Below are positions 7,879 to 16,194 of a DNA stretch of 33,021 bases, one piece after another (position 1 is the first letter of the stretch; each line of letters starts with the position of its first letter). Source of the stretch: Acidimicrobiaceae bacterium (lineage in GTDB: Bacteria > Actinomycetota > Acidimicrobiia > Acidimicrobiales > RAAP-2); the NCBI GenBank assembly GCA_013044405.1, contig JABEUR010000124.1, forward strand, positions 1 to 33,021. The letters run 5' to 3'. The translations under genes and the position numbers were made by a program. The notes below the pieces were generated by a model, which saw nothing but the letters and a program-made list of their open reading frames with translations, ran no database searches and was not told the DNA's origin.

Positions 7879-9296
7879 GAGCGAATCCTCGCGAGGTCGC
7901 GGGCCTGGGCGAAACGAGCGAGAGCCTCACGGCGCTCGGCGAGCGCGTCAAGCATTGGAGAAGCGTACGAAGCTGACAACAGTCCCGCTCCTCCACCGGG
8001 CAGCAGGCAATCGGGTACCGGTACGGTCGCGAGTTCAGGTACGTACCGGCGCACGTACTCGCCACGCGGATCGAAACGTTGAGCCTGGAGCGTCGGGTTG
8101 AAGATTCGCTCAAACGGTGCGGCGTCAGTTCCGGTGCCGGCCGTCCACTGCCAGCCGTGTTGATTCGATGCGAGGTCGGCGTCCACCAGACGCCACATGA
8201 ACCATCGAGCGCCCCAACGCCAGTCAAGATGCAAGTGCTTGACGAGAAACGATGCACACACCATGCGAACTCGATTGTGCATCCATCCCTCACTCAACAA
8301 CTGACGCATGCCCGCGTCGACCAGGGGAAAGCCGGTCTCGCCCTTGGCCCAGACCGCGAATCGCTCGACCGCTCGTGCGTCGTCATCCACGCGAAGGTGT
8401 TCCAGTGACTTCTGCATTACTCGATACGCCGAATCGGGCCGGTGGAGCATCACGTCGGCGTAGAACTCGCGCCATCCGATCTCCGCACGAAACGTTCGTC
8501 GACCCTCTGCATCTCCGCTCAGCTCCCACAAAACCTGTCGCGGGTGTAGCGAACCAAAGCGCAGGTAGGCACTGAGGTGACTCGTCCCCTCCACGCCCGG
8601 AAAGTCCCTCGAGCCTTGGTAGTCGTCGACCGACGAGGCGAACCTCGTCAATTGACGCTGCGCCGCTGGCTCCCCCGCTTCGATGGTGACCGCAGCCTTG
8701 GCGTCGGGAAGATCGCCGAAGTAGGCGGGTCGCGAGGACGCCGCTCGACTCGAGAGCTCGTCAAGCGTGACCGATTCGGTCGCGCGCCACGACACCGCCG
8801 ACGGTGACGTCAGTGGGGCCGTCGTGGCCTCGAGTTCCCACGAACGTCGAAACGCGCTGAAGACCTGATAGGGCGTGCCCGACTTGGAGAGGATCGTACC
8901 GGGCTTGACCGCGTAAGGAGAATCGACGAATTCGACGCTGATGCCACGATTGGCCAAGACCTCTTGGACCCTCCGGTCTCGTTGGCGTCCACGCGGCCCG
9001 AAGTCGTCAGTCGCCACGACGAGGCGAGCTCCGACGTCTCGCGCGACTCGGGTCAGTACTTCGACCGGGTCACCGACCAGGACGTTTAAGCGCCCTCCCA
9101 GACTGACGTCGAGCGAATCGAGGGTTCGACGCAGGAACTCCACTCGGGTGGTGCCGGCCGGGCGAGCAAAGGTGTCATCGACGATGAACAGCGCGGTGAC
9201 GTCGCCGTCACCACGTTGCGCGGCCGCGAGAAGGGCTGGATTGTCGGCGAGGCGAAGGTCGCGTCGGAACCAAAATATCGCTCGTGGTGTGGCCAA
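7875..9296 (-). CDS. phr: Deoxyribodipyrimidine photolyase
   Basis: This flavoprotein (473 residues) uses blue light to split UV-induced pyrimidine dimers. The N-terminal antenna domain begins with the typical FWFRRDLRLADNPAL. The C-terminal FAD domain carries GETGFPLVDAGMRQL, WRWGARWFMWRLVDADLA and NQHGWQWTAGTGTDAAPFERIFNP, all diagnostic of class I photolyases. The antenna cofactor cannot be told by eye. The likely start is TTG 9296, preceded by a GAGGA Shine-Dalgarno sequence, 26 nt after the recO stop. Light-driven repair fits a sunlit habitat; that is an inference. Confidence 0.94.
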   Translation of the reverse strand: MATPRAIFWFRRDLRLADNPALLAAAQRGDGDVTALFIVDDTFARPAGTTRVEFLRRTLDSLDVSLGGRLNVLVGDPVEVLTRVARDVGARLVVATDDFGPRGRQRDRRVQEVLANRGISVEFVDSPYAVKPGTILSKSGTPYQVFSAFRRSWELEATTAPLTSPSAVSWRATESVTLDELSSRAASSRPAYFGDLPDAKAAVTIEAGEPAAQRQLTRFASSVDDYQGSRDFPGVEGTSHLSAYLRFGSLHPRQVLWELSGDAEGRRTFRAEIGWREFYADVMLHRPDSAYRVMQKSLEHLRVDDDARAVERFAVWAKGETGFPLVDAGMRQLLSEGWMHNRVRMVCASFLVKHLHLDWRWGARWFMWRLVDADLASNQHGWQWTAGTGTDAAPFERIFNPTLQAQRFDPRGEYVRRYVPELATVPVPDCLLPGGGAGLLSASYASPMLDALAERREALARFAQARDLARIRS

Positions 9297-9322
9297 AGTT
9301 CCTCACAGTGTTCGCAGGCACC

Positions 9323-10069
9323 TTACCGGTCGATTCGCGGCGGGGCGAGGGGGGCGTACGAGCGCGACACTCGAAGTCGACGCCCGAAGTGCGATTCGAT
9401 GGAGTCCTGGGCCAAGACGGCGACCTCGGCGGCCCCGGGGGGATCATCTTCTCGAAGGACGGTTCCGAGGTCACCCCCCAGGATCCTTCTCAGCAACGTC
9501 AGGCCATCTGGCGAGATCGACGAGCCGGAACGACATTGGGAGCACAGTGCTCCACCAATCGATGCGTCGAACGCCACCAGTGGTCCAGGGCGAGCGCAGT
9601 TGACGCACTGATCGAGCACTGGCTCAGAACCGTCGTGTACGAGAAGTTTGAGGTAGAACGATGCCGGGACCAGCACCGGGTTGTACAGCGGATCGTCCAA
9701 CGTGGTCAGAACCCGAATCAAGAGGTCGAACACTCCCTCATCGGCGACGTCCTCAGATGGGATCGCGTCGACGACTTCGACGACTGCGTAACCGGCATTG
9801 ATGCGCGCGTAGTCACCACGTAGGGTTGTGAGTCGCTGACGATGGGCAACGTGTCGAGCGATGAAGAAGTCACCCCTGGTCTTCACCAGGTCGACATCGA
9901 CGTAAGCGAGCGTCTCGAGATTTCCACCGAGACGGCTCGTGGACTTGCGGACACCCTTGGCCACGACGCGAACCTTGCCGTGGGACCGCGTCCACAAGAC
10001 GACGATGCGGTCCGACTCGCCAGAACGATAGCTCCGAATAACCACCGCATCGTCACGAAGTTCTTTCAC
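9323..10069 (-). CDS. recO: DNA repair protein RecO
   Basis: RecO helps load RecA on single-stranded DNA in the RecFOR pathway. The 248 residues comprise an N-terminal OB-fold (about 1-80), a helical middle and a zinc-binding C-terminal part with C155/C158 and C176/C179. The GTG start overlaps the stop of the upstream small membrane-protein gene as GTGA. Neighbourhood with uppS and era is common in Actinobacteria. Confidence 0.93.
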   Translation of the reverse strand: MKELRDDAVVIRSYRSGESDRIVVLWTRSHGKVRVVAKGVRKSTSRLGGNLETLAYVDVDLVKTRGDFFIARHVAHRQRLTTLRGDYARINAGYAVVEVVDAIPSEDVADEGVFDLLIRVLTTLDDPLYNPVLVPASFYLKLLVHDGSEPVLDQCVNCARPGPLVAFDASIGGALCSQCRSGSSISPDGLTLLRRILGGDLGTVLREDDPPGAAEVAVLAQDSIESHFGRRLRVSRSYAPLAPPRIDR

Positions 10070-10281
10070 GATTCGTGGTGGTCTTCTCGTTCGTCAAAGT
10101 GCTGATGGCGCGGCGTGATGCCGAGGAATCGGTCCAGACCAACGCCCACCGCGACCAGTACCGCCAACACCGGTGGGATCAGGAGCGGCGCCACAAGACT
10201 CGACGCCCCGTTCACCGCGATGACCCAAAGAAAGATGTAGATCAACAGGGCCGCGACGACCGTGATCCGGCGCGCACTCAC
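10066..10281 (-). CDS. Small two-helix membrane protein, function unknown
   Basis: This 71-residue frame fits exactly between uppS and recO with GTGA overlaps at both ends, which is good evidence that it is translated. The protein starts with a short basic segment (SARR), has two hydrophobic stretches at about 7-28 and 31-52, and ends in a charged, histidine-rich tail (RHQHFDEREDHHES). It is expected in the membrane with both ends probably cytosolic. I do not recognise a family. The position suggests a link with undecaprenyl phosphate synthesis or simply a lineage-specific operon member. The frame is open upstream to 10365 inside uppS, but the GTG at 10281 is the natural start. Confidence 0.75.
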   Translation of the reverse strand: MSARRITVVAALLIYIFLWVIAVNGASSLVAPLLIPPVLAVLVAVGVGLDRFLGITPRHQHFDEREDHHES

Positions 10282-11018
10282 GTGTCGACTCCCCCGAAGC
10301 GACGAACTCGCTGCTGGAACTCCTCGATCGCCCCGTACAGGTCCTCTCGGCGAAAGTCCGGCCACAGAACCTCAGAGAAGACCAGTTCGGAGTACGCCAT
10401 CTCCCACAGCAGGAAGTTGGAGATCCGGTACTCGCCCGACGTGCGAATCACCAGATCGGGGTCGGGAATCTCGGGGTGGTACAACCTGGAACGAATGGCC
10501 ATCTCCGTCACTCGCGACGGGTCGATCCCGTCACTGACGAGACGTTGCACGGCATCGACGATTTCGGCTCGTCCGCCGTAGTTGAAGGCGATGTTGAGTG
10601 TCATGGCCCGATTATCCTTCGTCAGCTCACTGGCGTCTTGCATGCTCTTGAGCACGCGACGCGGCACTCGCCAATCGCGCCGTCCCGAAAAGACGATGCG
10701 CACCCCGTCACTGTGCAACTCGTGCTGACGTCGTTGGAGTAGGCCGCGATTGAAGTTCATGAGGTAGCGAACCTCATCAACCGGCCGGCGCCAGTTCTCC
10801 GTTGAGAACGCGTAGACGGTCAGCACCCCCACCCCCAGTGCCAGCGCCCCGTACGTGACGTCCACCAGCGCTTCCTCTCCGGCACCGTGACCTTCAGTTC
10901 TCGCCAGCCCGCGCCGTTGAGCCCATCGTCCATTGCCGTCCATGACGACCCCGATGTGGTGGGGAACAAAGCGAACGTCGATCGACGCTGGAATCGGGGT
11001 CGGACGTGGATCGGGCAC
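10278..11018 (-). CDS. uppS: Isoprenyl (undecaprenyl-type) diphosphate synthase
   Basis: This cis-prenyltransferase adds isopentenyl units to make the long-chain polyprenyl diphosphate carrier of peptidoglycan and other wall polymers. The 246-residue protein has the DGNGRW motif (27-32) with catalytic Asp27, YAFSTENW, and the C-terminal signature RTSGEYRISNFLLWEMAYSE. Actinobacteria may make C50 decaprenyl rather than C55 product; chain length is not readable here. It heads the run uppS, small membrane gene, recO, phr, hemW, and starts with GTG under a leaderless-type promoter. Confidence 0.96.
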   Translation of the reverse strand: MPDPRPTPIPASIDVRFVPHHIGVVMDGNGRWAQRRGLARTEGHGAGEEALVDVTYGALALGVGVLTVYAFSTENWRRPVDEVRYLMNFNRGLLQRRQHELHSDGVRIVFSGRRDWRVPRRVLKSMQDASELTKDNRAMTLNIAFNYGGRAEIVDAVQRLVSDGIDPSRVTEMAIRSRLYHPEIPDPDLVIRTSGEYRISNFLLWEMAYSELVFSEVLWPDFRREDLYGAIEEFQQRVRRFGGVDT

Positions 11019-11024
11019 AGACAG

Positions 11025-11030
11025 AACCTA
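11025..11030 (-). promoter_or_regulatory. Leaderless -10 box of uppS
   Basis: TAGGTT on the minus strand ends 6 nt before the uppS GTG, with no Shine-Dalgarno sequence. It lies in the 61-bp divergent gap shared with dinG. Confidence 0.6.
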
Positions 11031-11067
11031 GTGCGTTGTCGGACAAAATCTGAGTGCCGCAAGCCCC

Positions 11068-11073
11068 TAAGGT
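11068..11073 (+). promoter_or_regulatory. Leaderless -10 box of dinG
   Basis: TAAGGT ends 6 nt before GTG 11080, with no Shine-Dalgarno sequence. It mirrors the uppS promoter in the same short gap. I see no SOS (LexA) box between the two genes. Confidence 0.6.
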
Positions 11074-11079
11074 CTTACG

Positions 11080-13053
11080 GTGCAGACTTTTGACCCAGAC
11101 GAGGAGACCCCCTACGTCGAGCCCGAAGTCGGCGAAGGGGTCCAACTCGACCAAGACGTCGTCGAGATCGACGTGGAACGAGCACTCGAGCTACTCGACC
11201 GCATCACGACGGATCTGCCCGGTGGTGGAGAGAGTCGCGAGGGACAACGCCAGATGGTGGGAGCCGTGGCGTCGGCCTTCTCAAGGGGTCGTACCACCGT
11301 GATCGAGGCCGGGACCGGGATCGGCAAGTCACTGGCGTACCTCGTTCCAGCCGCCATGCTGGGCCAGCGCGTGGTGGTCGCCACCGCCACCAAGAACCTT
11401 CAAGACCAGCTCTGCGCCAAGGACGCCCCCACGGTGGCGGCCCACGTGAAGGGCGTTCGCGTTGAAGTGCTCAAGGGGAGACAGAACTATCTCTGTCGAA
11501 ATCGCGTCCAGAGCCTCGGTGGGGGTGCTCAGCTCAGTTTCGACGACGGAACGGACGTTCCCAAGGGTGTGGCCGACCAGATGCGTCGGATCATCTCCTG
11601 GGCCAACGACACGCCTACGGGGGACCGCGATGACCTGGCGTTCGAGGTCGACCATCGGGCCTGGCGTGGACTGTCGGTTACCGCCCAAGAATGCCTCGGT
11701 CGTTCGCGATGTCCCCAAGGACAGATCTGCTTCAGCGAGTTGGCCAAGGATCGGGCAGCTCAGAGTTCGATCCTCGTGGTGAATGCACACCTGTACGCGT
11801 CACACCTGGCTTCGGGCTCGATGCTGCTGCCCGCCCATGACTTCGTCGTCTTCGACGAGGCCCACGAGGTCGTCGACATCTTCGCTACGCTCCTGGGCAC
11901 GTCGCTCAATGCCTCACGACTGCGCGCGTTGGCGAGCGTCGCGCGCCCGCTGCTCGGCCCCGAATTCGCCCCGCGCTGCCTCGAACTCTCCACCGCGGCA
12001 GACCGTTTCGCCGCGGCCGCGCTCGACCAATTCGAACGTAATGAACTGACCGGCCTCGACGAGAGCACGACGAGAGAGTTCGCGCGCTGCAGTGAATTGG
12101 TGACCGCAATCGTCGAGGGGCTGCGGACCCTTCCCACCGAGAACCCCGACGCCGAGGCACGAAAGATCCGAGCACTCGGACCCGCGGTGCATCTGAGCAA
12201 CGACCTGGTTCGCGTGGGAAGCGTGCAGGAGGGAGAGGTTCTCTACCTGGTTCGACGCGACCGCGAAGTGGACCTCGAACTCTCCCTCGTGGACGTCGCG
12301 CCACGGCTTCGCGAGGATCTGTGGTCCAAGGTGACCGCGGTACTCACGAGCGCCACGATCCCCGACAACCTCACTAGCCAACTGGGACTGGACGACTCAG
12401 AGGTCGATCGATTCGAGAGTCCATTCGACTATCAGACCAATTCGCTGCTCTACGTGCCCGACAACTTCCCCGCTCGCAACTCACCGAGCGCCGAAGGCGC
12501 GATCGTCGAGGAACTGGTGGCCCTGATCAACGCGGCCGGAGGTCGAACGCTCGCCCTGTTCACGAACCGAGCGGTGATGAATCGCGTGGCCGAGGCCGTC
12601 GCTACGAGGATCGACACCGAAGTGCTCGTCCAGGGCACACTTTCTCGTCAACGGATCATCGGCGAGTTTCGCGATAGTGCGTCGGCGAGCCTGTTCGCCG
12701 TCACCAGTTTCTGGCAGGGAATCGACGTTCCCGGTCACAGCCTCAGCCTGGTCACCATTGACCGTCTGCCCTTCGCGGTGCCCAATGACCCACTCGCCGA
12801 GGCCCGTCGTGCCAAGTCCGAGCGGCCGTTCTACGACGTCGACCTCCCTCGAGCCACGATGCTCCTCGCCCAGGGTGTCGGGCGTCTCATCCGCACGAGT
12901 ACCGATCGAGGCGTCGTCGCGGTACTCGACACACGCCTCGCCGAATCGAGTTATCGAACGGCGATGTTCCGAAAACTACCCAAGATGAGACGAACCCGCG
13001 ACCAGGCCGTGGTGCGCGAGTTCCTCACCGAATTACGTAGCAACAGCCAGTAA
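11080..13053 (+). CDS. dinG: DinG-family ATP-dependent DNA helicase
   Basis: This is a 657-residue superfamily 2 helicase of the XPD/DinG group, which unwinds DNA 5' to 3' and removes R-loops and other blocked structures. Walker A is EAGTGIGKS (76-84). C139, C205, C211 and C217 are placed to bind an iron-sulfur cluster. The DEAH box is at 259-262, and the C-terminal motifs include QGVGRLIRTSTDRG. There is no N-terminal exonuclease domain. It stands on the plus strand between two minus-strand runs. Confidence 0.94.
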   Translation: MQTFDPDEETPYVEPEVGEGVQLDQDVVEIDVERALELLDRITTDLPGGGESREGQRQMVGAVASAFSRGRTTVIEAGTGIGKSLAYLVPAAMLGQRVVVATATKNLQDQLCAKDAPTVAAHVKGVRVEVLKGRQNYLCRNRVQSLGGGAQLSFDDGTDVPKGVADQMRRIISWANDTPTGDRDDLAFEVDHRAWRGLSVTAQECLGRSRCPQGQICFSELAKDRAAQSSILVVNAHLYASHLASGSMLLPAHDFVVFDEAHEVVDIFATLLGTSLNASRLRALASVARPLLGPEFAPRCLELSTAADRFAAAALDQFERNELTGLDESTTREFARCSELVTAIVEGLRTLPTENPDAEARKIRALGPAVHLSNDLVRVGSVQEGEVLYLVRRDREVDLELSLVDVAPRLREDLWSKVTAVLTSATIPDNLTSQLGLDDSEVDRFESPFDYQTNSLLYVPDNFPARNSPSAEGAIVEELVALINAAGGRTLALFTNRAVMNRVAEAVATRIDTEVLVQGTLSRQRIIGEFRDSASASLFAVTSFWQGIDVPGHSLSLVTIDRLPFAVPNDPLAEARRAKSERPFYDVDLPRATMLLAQGVGRLIRTSTDRGVVAVLDTRLAESSYRTAMFRKLPKMRRTRDQAVVREFLTELRSNSQ

Positions 13054-13057
13054 TCCG

Positions 13058-13092
13058 CCGGTTTTTGCCACCGGGTCCACCGGTGCAACCGG
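13058..13092. repeat. Nested inverted repeat between dinG and the TauE-family gene
   Basis: CCGGTT (13058-13063) pairs with AACCGG (13087-13092). Inside it CACCGG (13069-13074) pairs with CCGGTG (13080-13085) around a 5-nt loop. The hairpin begins 4 nt after the dinG stop. It lacks a T-run on either side, so it may be a terminator without a clear U-tract, an RNA stabiliser or a regulatory element. Confidence 0.5.
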
Positions 13093-13095
13093 TAA

Positions 13096-13124
13096 TAAAC
13101 TACTATTTCAATAGATATAGTTTA
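13096..13124. promoter_or_regulatory. AT-rich inverted repeat over the TauE-family promoter, candidate operator
   Basis: TAAACTA (13096-13102) and TAGTTTA (13118-13124) are perfect inverted 7-mers, with inner CTAT/ATAG arms (13103-13106 and 13111-13114). The right arm overlaps a -10-like TATAGT (13116-13121). A repeat at this place is typical of a repressor site. AT-rich sequence is rare in this window. The regulator is not identifiable here. Confidence 0.45.
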
Positions 13125-13138
13125 GTAAGGGATTATCC

Positions 13139-14065
13139 GTGCATCTCGACATCCTGCTCGTCCTCGCCAGCGCCGTGGTCGGCCTACTCGTGGGCCTCAC
13201 GGGTACCGGCGGCGGTGCCCTCATGACTCCCATGCTGGTCCTGATCTTCGGCGTCGCCCCTTCGGCCGCGATCGCCTCTGACCTCTTGGCCGCACTGTTC
13301 ATGAAGCCGCTCGGAGTCGCCATCCACTGGCGGCGGCGAAGTGTGAACACCGAGCTGGTGAAGTTCCTCAGCTTCGGTTCGGTTCCGGCGGCCTTTCTCG
13401 GCACCTTCACGATGAGGATGATTGGACACAGTTCGAACGCCGAACATGAGCTCCAGGTTCTCTTGGGTTGCGCGCTGATCGTCGGTTCGCTCGCCATGCT
13501 CTCACGCACCCTGTTCATCGAGTCTCCCCATGGTGGCAGCGACACCGTGGATGTCCGGCCGATTCGCACCGTGGTGATCGGCGCGATCGGTGGATTCATG
13601 GTCGGGCTCACTTCAGTTGGTGCAGGTTCGCTGATCCTCGTCTTGCTGCTCGTGCTCTATCCGAGACTACGCAACGATCAACTGGTCGGCACCGACCTCG
13701 CCCAGTCGATTCCCCTCACCCTCAGCGCCACGATCGGGACGATGATGTTCAGCCACGTGAACCTCTCACTCACCAGTTCGATCATCGTCGGCAGCGTCCC
13801 GGCGGTCGTGATCGGCTCGATCATCTCGTCCAAATCGAACGGCTACCTGTTACGCCGACTGATCACTGGAGTCGTCTTGTTGAGCGGGATCAAGTACGTT
13901 GGTGCTTCGCCCGACGTGCTCGGCCTCAGCGCGCTCGCCACCGTGCTCATCCTCGTCTGGCTCAGCGCACGACAGCACCGGCGCGCTGGACGAAGCGACG
14001 CGCGCCGCTCAGTACCCGAAGCGGTCGAGGATGTCGTCACGCCTTTGCCATCCGGGTTCGACTGA
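13139..14065 (+). CDS. TauE/SafE-family membrane permease (probable sulfite/organosulfur exporter)
   Basis: This 308-residue integral membrane protein shows about eight hydrophobic helices in two similar halves, each opening with the family's glycine-rich pattern (GLLVGLTGTGGGALMTPML near 15-33 and GGFMVGLTSVGAGSLILVL near 150-168). Members move sulfite, sulfoacetate or other small anions. The start is GTG 13139, preceded by AAGGGA as a Shine-Dalgarno sequence, unlike many neighbours that start without one. The last 57 nt overlap the 3' end of era on the other strand; the C-terminal tail is hydrophilic and probably not conserved. Confidence 0.88.
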   Translation: MHLDILLVLASAVVGLLVGLTGTGGGALMTPMLVLIFGVAPSAAIASDLLAALFMKPLGVAIHWRRRSVNTELVKFLSFGSVPAAFLGTFTMRMIGHSSNAEHELQVLLGCALIVGSLAMLSRTLFIESPHGGSDTVDVRPIRTVVIGAIGGFMVGLTSVGAGSLILVLLLVLYPRLRNDQLVGTDLAQSIPLTLSATIGTMMFSHVNLSLTSSIIVGSVPAVVIGSIISSKSNGYLLRRLITGVVLLSGIKYVGASPDVLGLSALATVLILVWLSARQHRRAGRSDARRSVPEAVEDVVTPLPSGFD

Positions 14066-14914
14066 GACCTTGAGTTCTAGGTAGCAGCCCTCGGGGAGCT
14101 GGCGACGTGCGGCGATGCCGACGTCCTTCAAGAGTTGGCCCCCCTTGCCGATCACCATACCCTTCTGGGATTCGCGCTCCACCAGTATTTCGACCGTGAT
14201 GTGGGGCCACTCGAACTCCGTGACCCGACAGTGGATCGAGTGTGGGAGCTCCTGTTTGGTCTTTCGAACCAATTGCTCACGAACCAACTCAGCGACCCAA
14301 AGGGCTTCGGGAACGTCTGAGACCTCGTCCTCGTCAAACAGCAGTGGTGACTCTGGCATGACCGACTTGACGTAGTCGATGAGCGCTCGCGTTCCCTCCC
14401 CCGTCTTGGCCGACACCGGGAAGTACTCGATACGTCCGAGCACCGAGGAGAGACCCAACTCGTCGGCGATCTCGCTGAGGGCCAAGGTGGCGGCCATCAA
14501 CTGCGAAGCCACGGCCTCTCTGCCGGGGCGGTCCATCTTGTTGACGACGACGCAAGGACGTGGACCGTTCGGGTCGCGAGCGTTCTGGAGCATGGTGGTC
14601 AGCACATTGCGATCGCCGGGCCCGATCGGCGAGTTCGCCTCGATGACCGCCAAGATCACGTCGACCCCGTCGGCGGCGGCGCGAGCGGTCTCGTTCAGGC
14701 GCCCCCCCAGCGAGGTCTTGGGCCGATGGATTCCCGGTGTATCGACGAAGATGACCTGAACGCCCTCTTCGGTGAGGATGCCGCGTACGGCGCTGCGCGT
14801 GGTGTTCGGCGACGGCGCGGTAATGGAGACCTTGGTGCCCACGACCTGATTGAGCAACGTCGACTTTCCCACGTTGGGTCGCCCGATGATGGCCGCGAAG
14901 CCCGAACGCGTCAC
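14009..14914 (-). CDS. era: GTPase Era
   Basis: Era is a Ras-like GTPase with a KH domain that binds the 3' end of 16S rRNA and assists 30S subunit maturation. The 301 residues have the usual length: G1 GRPNVGKS (11-18), G3 DTPG (58-61), G4 NKMD, G5 SAK and the KH motif VIGKGGQLLKDVG. The GTG start overlaps the stop of the upstream CNNM/CorC-type gene (GTGA); the longer open frame has an arginine-rich, unconserved N-terminus and is rejected. It is the last gene of the hrcA-to-era chain. Confidence 0.97.
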   Translation of the reverse strand: MTRSGFAAIIGRPNVGKSTLLNQVVGTKVSITAPSPNTTRSAVRGILTEEGVQVIFVDTPGIHRPKTSLGGRLNETARAAADGVDVILAVIEANSPIGPGDRNVLTTMLQNARDPNGPRPCVVVNKMDRPGREAVASQLMAATLALSEIADELGLSSVLGRIEYFPVSAKTGEGTRALIDYVKSVMPESPLLFDEDEVSDVPEALWVAELVREQLVRKTKQELPHSIHCRVTEFEWPHITVEILVERESQKGMVIGKGGQLLKDVGIAARRQLPEGCYLELKVSVEPGWQRRDDILDRFGY

Positions 14915-16194
14915 GATTCGTTCGTCACAGGCTCGACGAGGATCTCTTCGATGCGCCGCCCGTCGATGCGCATCACGGTGAGTCGATAGCGTTCGGTGAC
15001 GAAGGAGTCGCCGATCTCGGGAACGCCTCCGGCGAGGTCCAGGACGAGGCCCCCGACGGTGTCCCACCCATCTTTGGGTAGGGCCAATCCGTACTCCTCG
15101 TTGGCATCGTCAATGTTGAGTCGCCCACTCAACTCCAGGCCCTGCTCGATGGTTTGGACCTCATCCTCGTCTTCGACCGAGGGGTCTGATTCATCGGTGA
15201 TCTCGCCGACCAATTCCTCGAGGATGTCCTCAAGGGTCACGAGTCCTGCCGTCCCGCCATATTCGTCGACCACCACGAACAAGTGGGACTTGGCCCGACG
15301 AATCTCGGTCAGCAGTGCGGCGACCCGTTTGGTCTCGGGCACGAACTGTGCCTCACCCATATGGGCGCTGACCAAGTCCTCACCTCGGCCATCGGCGACC
15401 AGTCGGGCCAGATGGCGCAGGTTGACGATACCGACGATGTCGTCGACTCCCTCACCGAGCACGGGGATTCTGGAGCGACCGGTCTCGATGGCGACGTCGA
15501 GTGCCTCGCGGATCGAGGCGGTGTCGGCAATATCGACCATGTCGATGCGCGGCACCATGACCTCTCGCACGATGGTGTCCCCGAACTCGATTACCGAATG
15601 TATGAAATTGCGTTCTTCGGACGCGATGGCCTCGTCTTCGTGCGCGACGTCGGCCATCGCGAGCACCTCGGATTCGGTCATCTTGGCCGTCTCGCCCGAA
15701 CTACCAAACCATCCGATCACCATGTCGGCAATAGAGAGCAGCAGCCCAGAGATCCATTTGATTGGCCAGAACTTGAGGATCGAGCTCACCACCGGAGCAG
15801 TGAACAGTGCTGCGTCATCGGAGTACTGGACCGCGAAGTTCTTGGGAATCGCCTCGAAGACGACGAAGATCACCACGACCTCTCCCGCCGTGGCGATGAA
15901 GACCCCGGCCGCTCCGAAGAGTCTGCTCGCCAAGACCCCGACCATCGTCGCCGAGATCAACTGACACATGAGCACGAGCAATAACAGCGGATTGAGGAAC
16001 TTCTCGGGCGTTTCGGCCAGCGCCACCAGTGCTCGTGCGCCATGGCGTCCCTGGTCACGAAGCGAGCGGGCGCGCGACTTGTTCATCCGAACCAGCGAAG
16101 TCTCGGCCAACGCGAAGAATCCCGAGAACAACAGCAATATGGCGACGCTGATCCCCAAGTACGTATCGCTCGAGGACCAAGCCGCACCAATCAC
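14911..16194 (-). CDS. CNNM/CorC-type hemolysin-family transporter (DUF21 + CBS + CorC_HlyC)
   Basis: The 427-residue protein has an N-terminal DUF21/CNNM membrane domain (about 1-180, with three or four hydrophobic helices), a CBS-domain pair (about 205-330) and a C-terminal CorC_HlyC domain (about 345-425). Members are implicated in magnesium or cobalt transport, and the CBS pair usually binds an adenine nucleotide. The old name hemolysin is historical. GTG 16194 overlaps the ybeY stop (GTGA). Its place between ybeY and era is conserved in many Actinobacteria. Confidence 0.92.
   Translation of the reverse strand: MIGAAWSSSDTYLGISVAILLLFSGFFALAETSLVRMNKSRARSLRDQGRHGARALVALAETPEKFLNPLLLLVLMCQLISATMVGVLASRLFGAAGVFIATAGEVVVIFVVFEAIPKNFAVQYSDDAALFTAPVVSSILKFWPIKWISGLLLSIADMVIGWFGSSGETAKMTESEVLAMADVAHEDEAIASEERNFIHSVIEFGDTIVREVMVPRIDMVDIADTASIREALDVAIETGRSRIPVLGEGVDDIVGIVNLRHLARLVADGRGEDLVSAHMGEAQFVPETKRVAALLTEIRRAKSHLFVVVDEYGGTAGLVTLEDILEELVGEITDESDPSVEDEDEVQTIEQGLELSGRLNIDDANEEYGLALPKDGWDTVGGLVLDLAGGVPEIGDSFVTERYRLTVMRIDGRRIEEILVEPVTNES

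Noticed and set aside
11019..11079. SOS box between uppS and dinG
   Set aside because: DinG is SOS-controlled in E. coli, so I looked for LexA-type palindromes of E. coli or actinobacterial form; none is present.
14915..15067. N-terminal extension of Era
   Set aside because: The added 51 residues are Arg/His-rich noise read from inside the CorC-type gene; GTG 14914 gives the normal Era length and a GTGA overlap.
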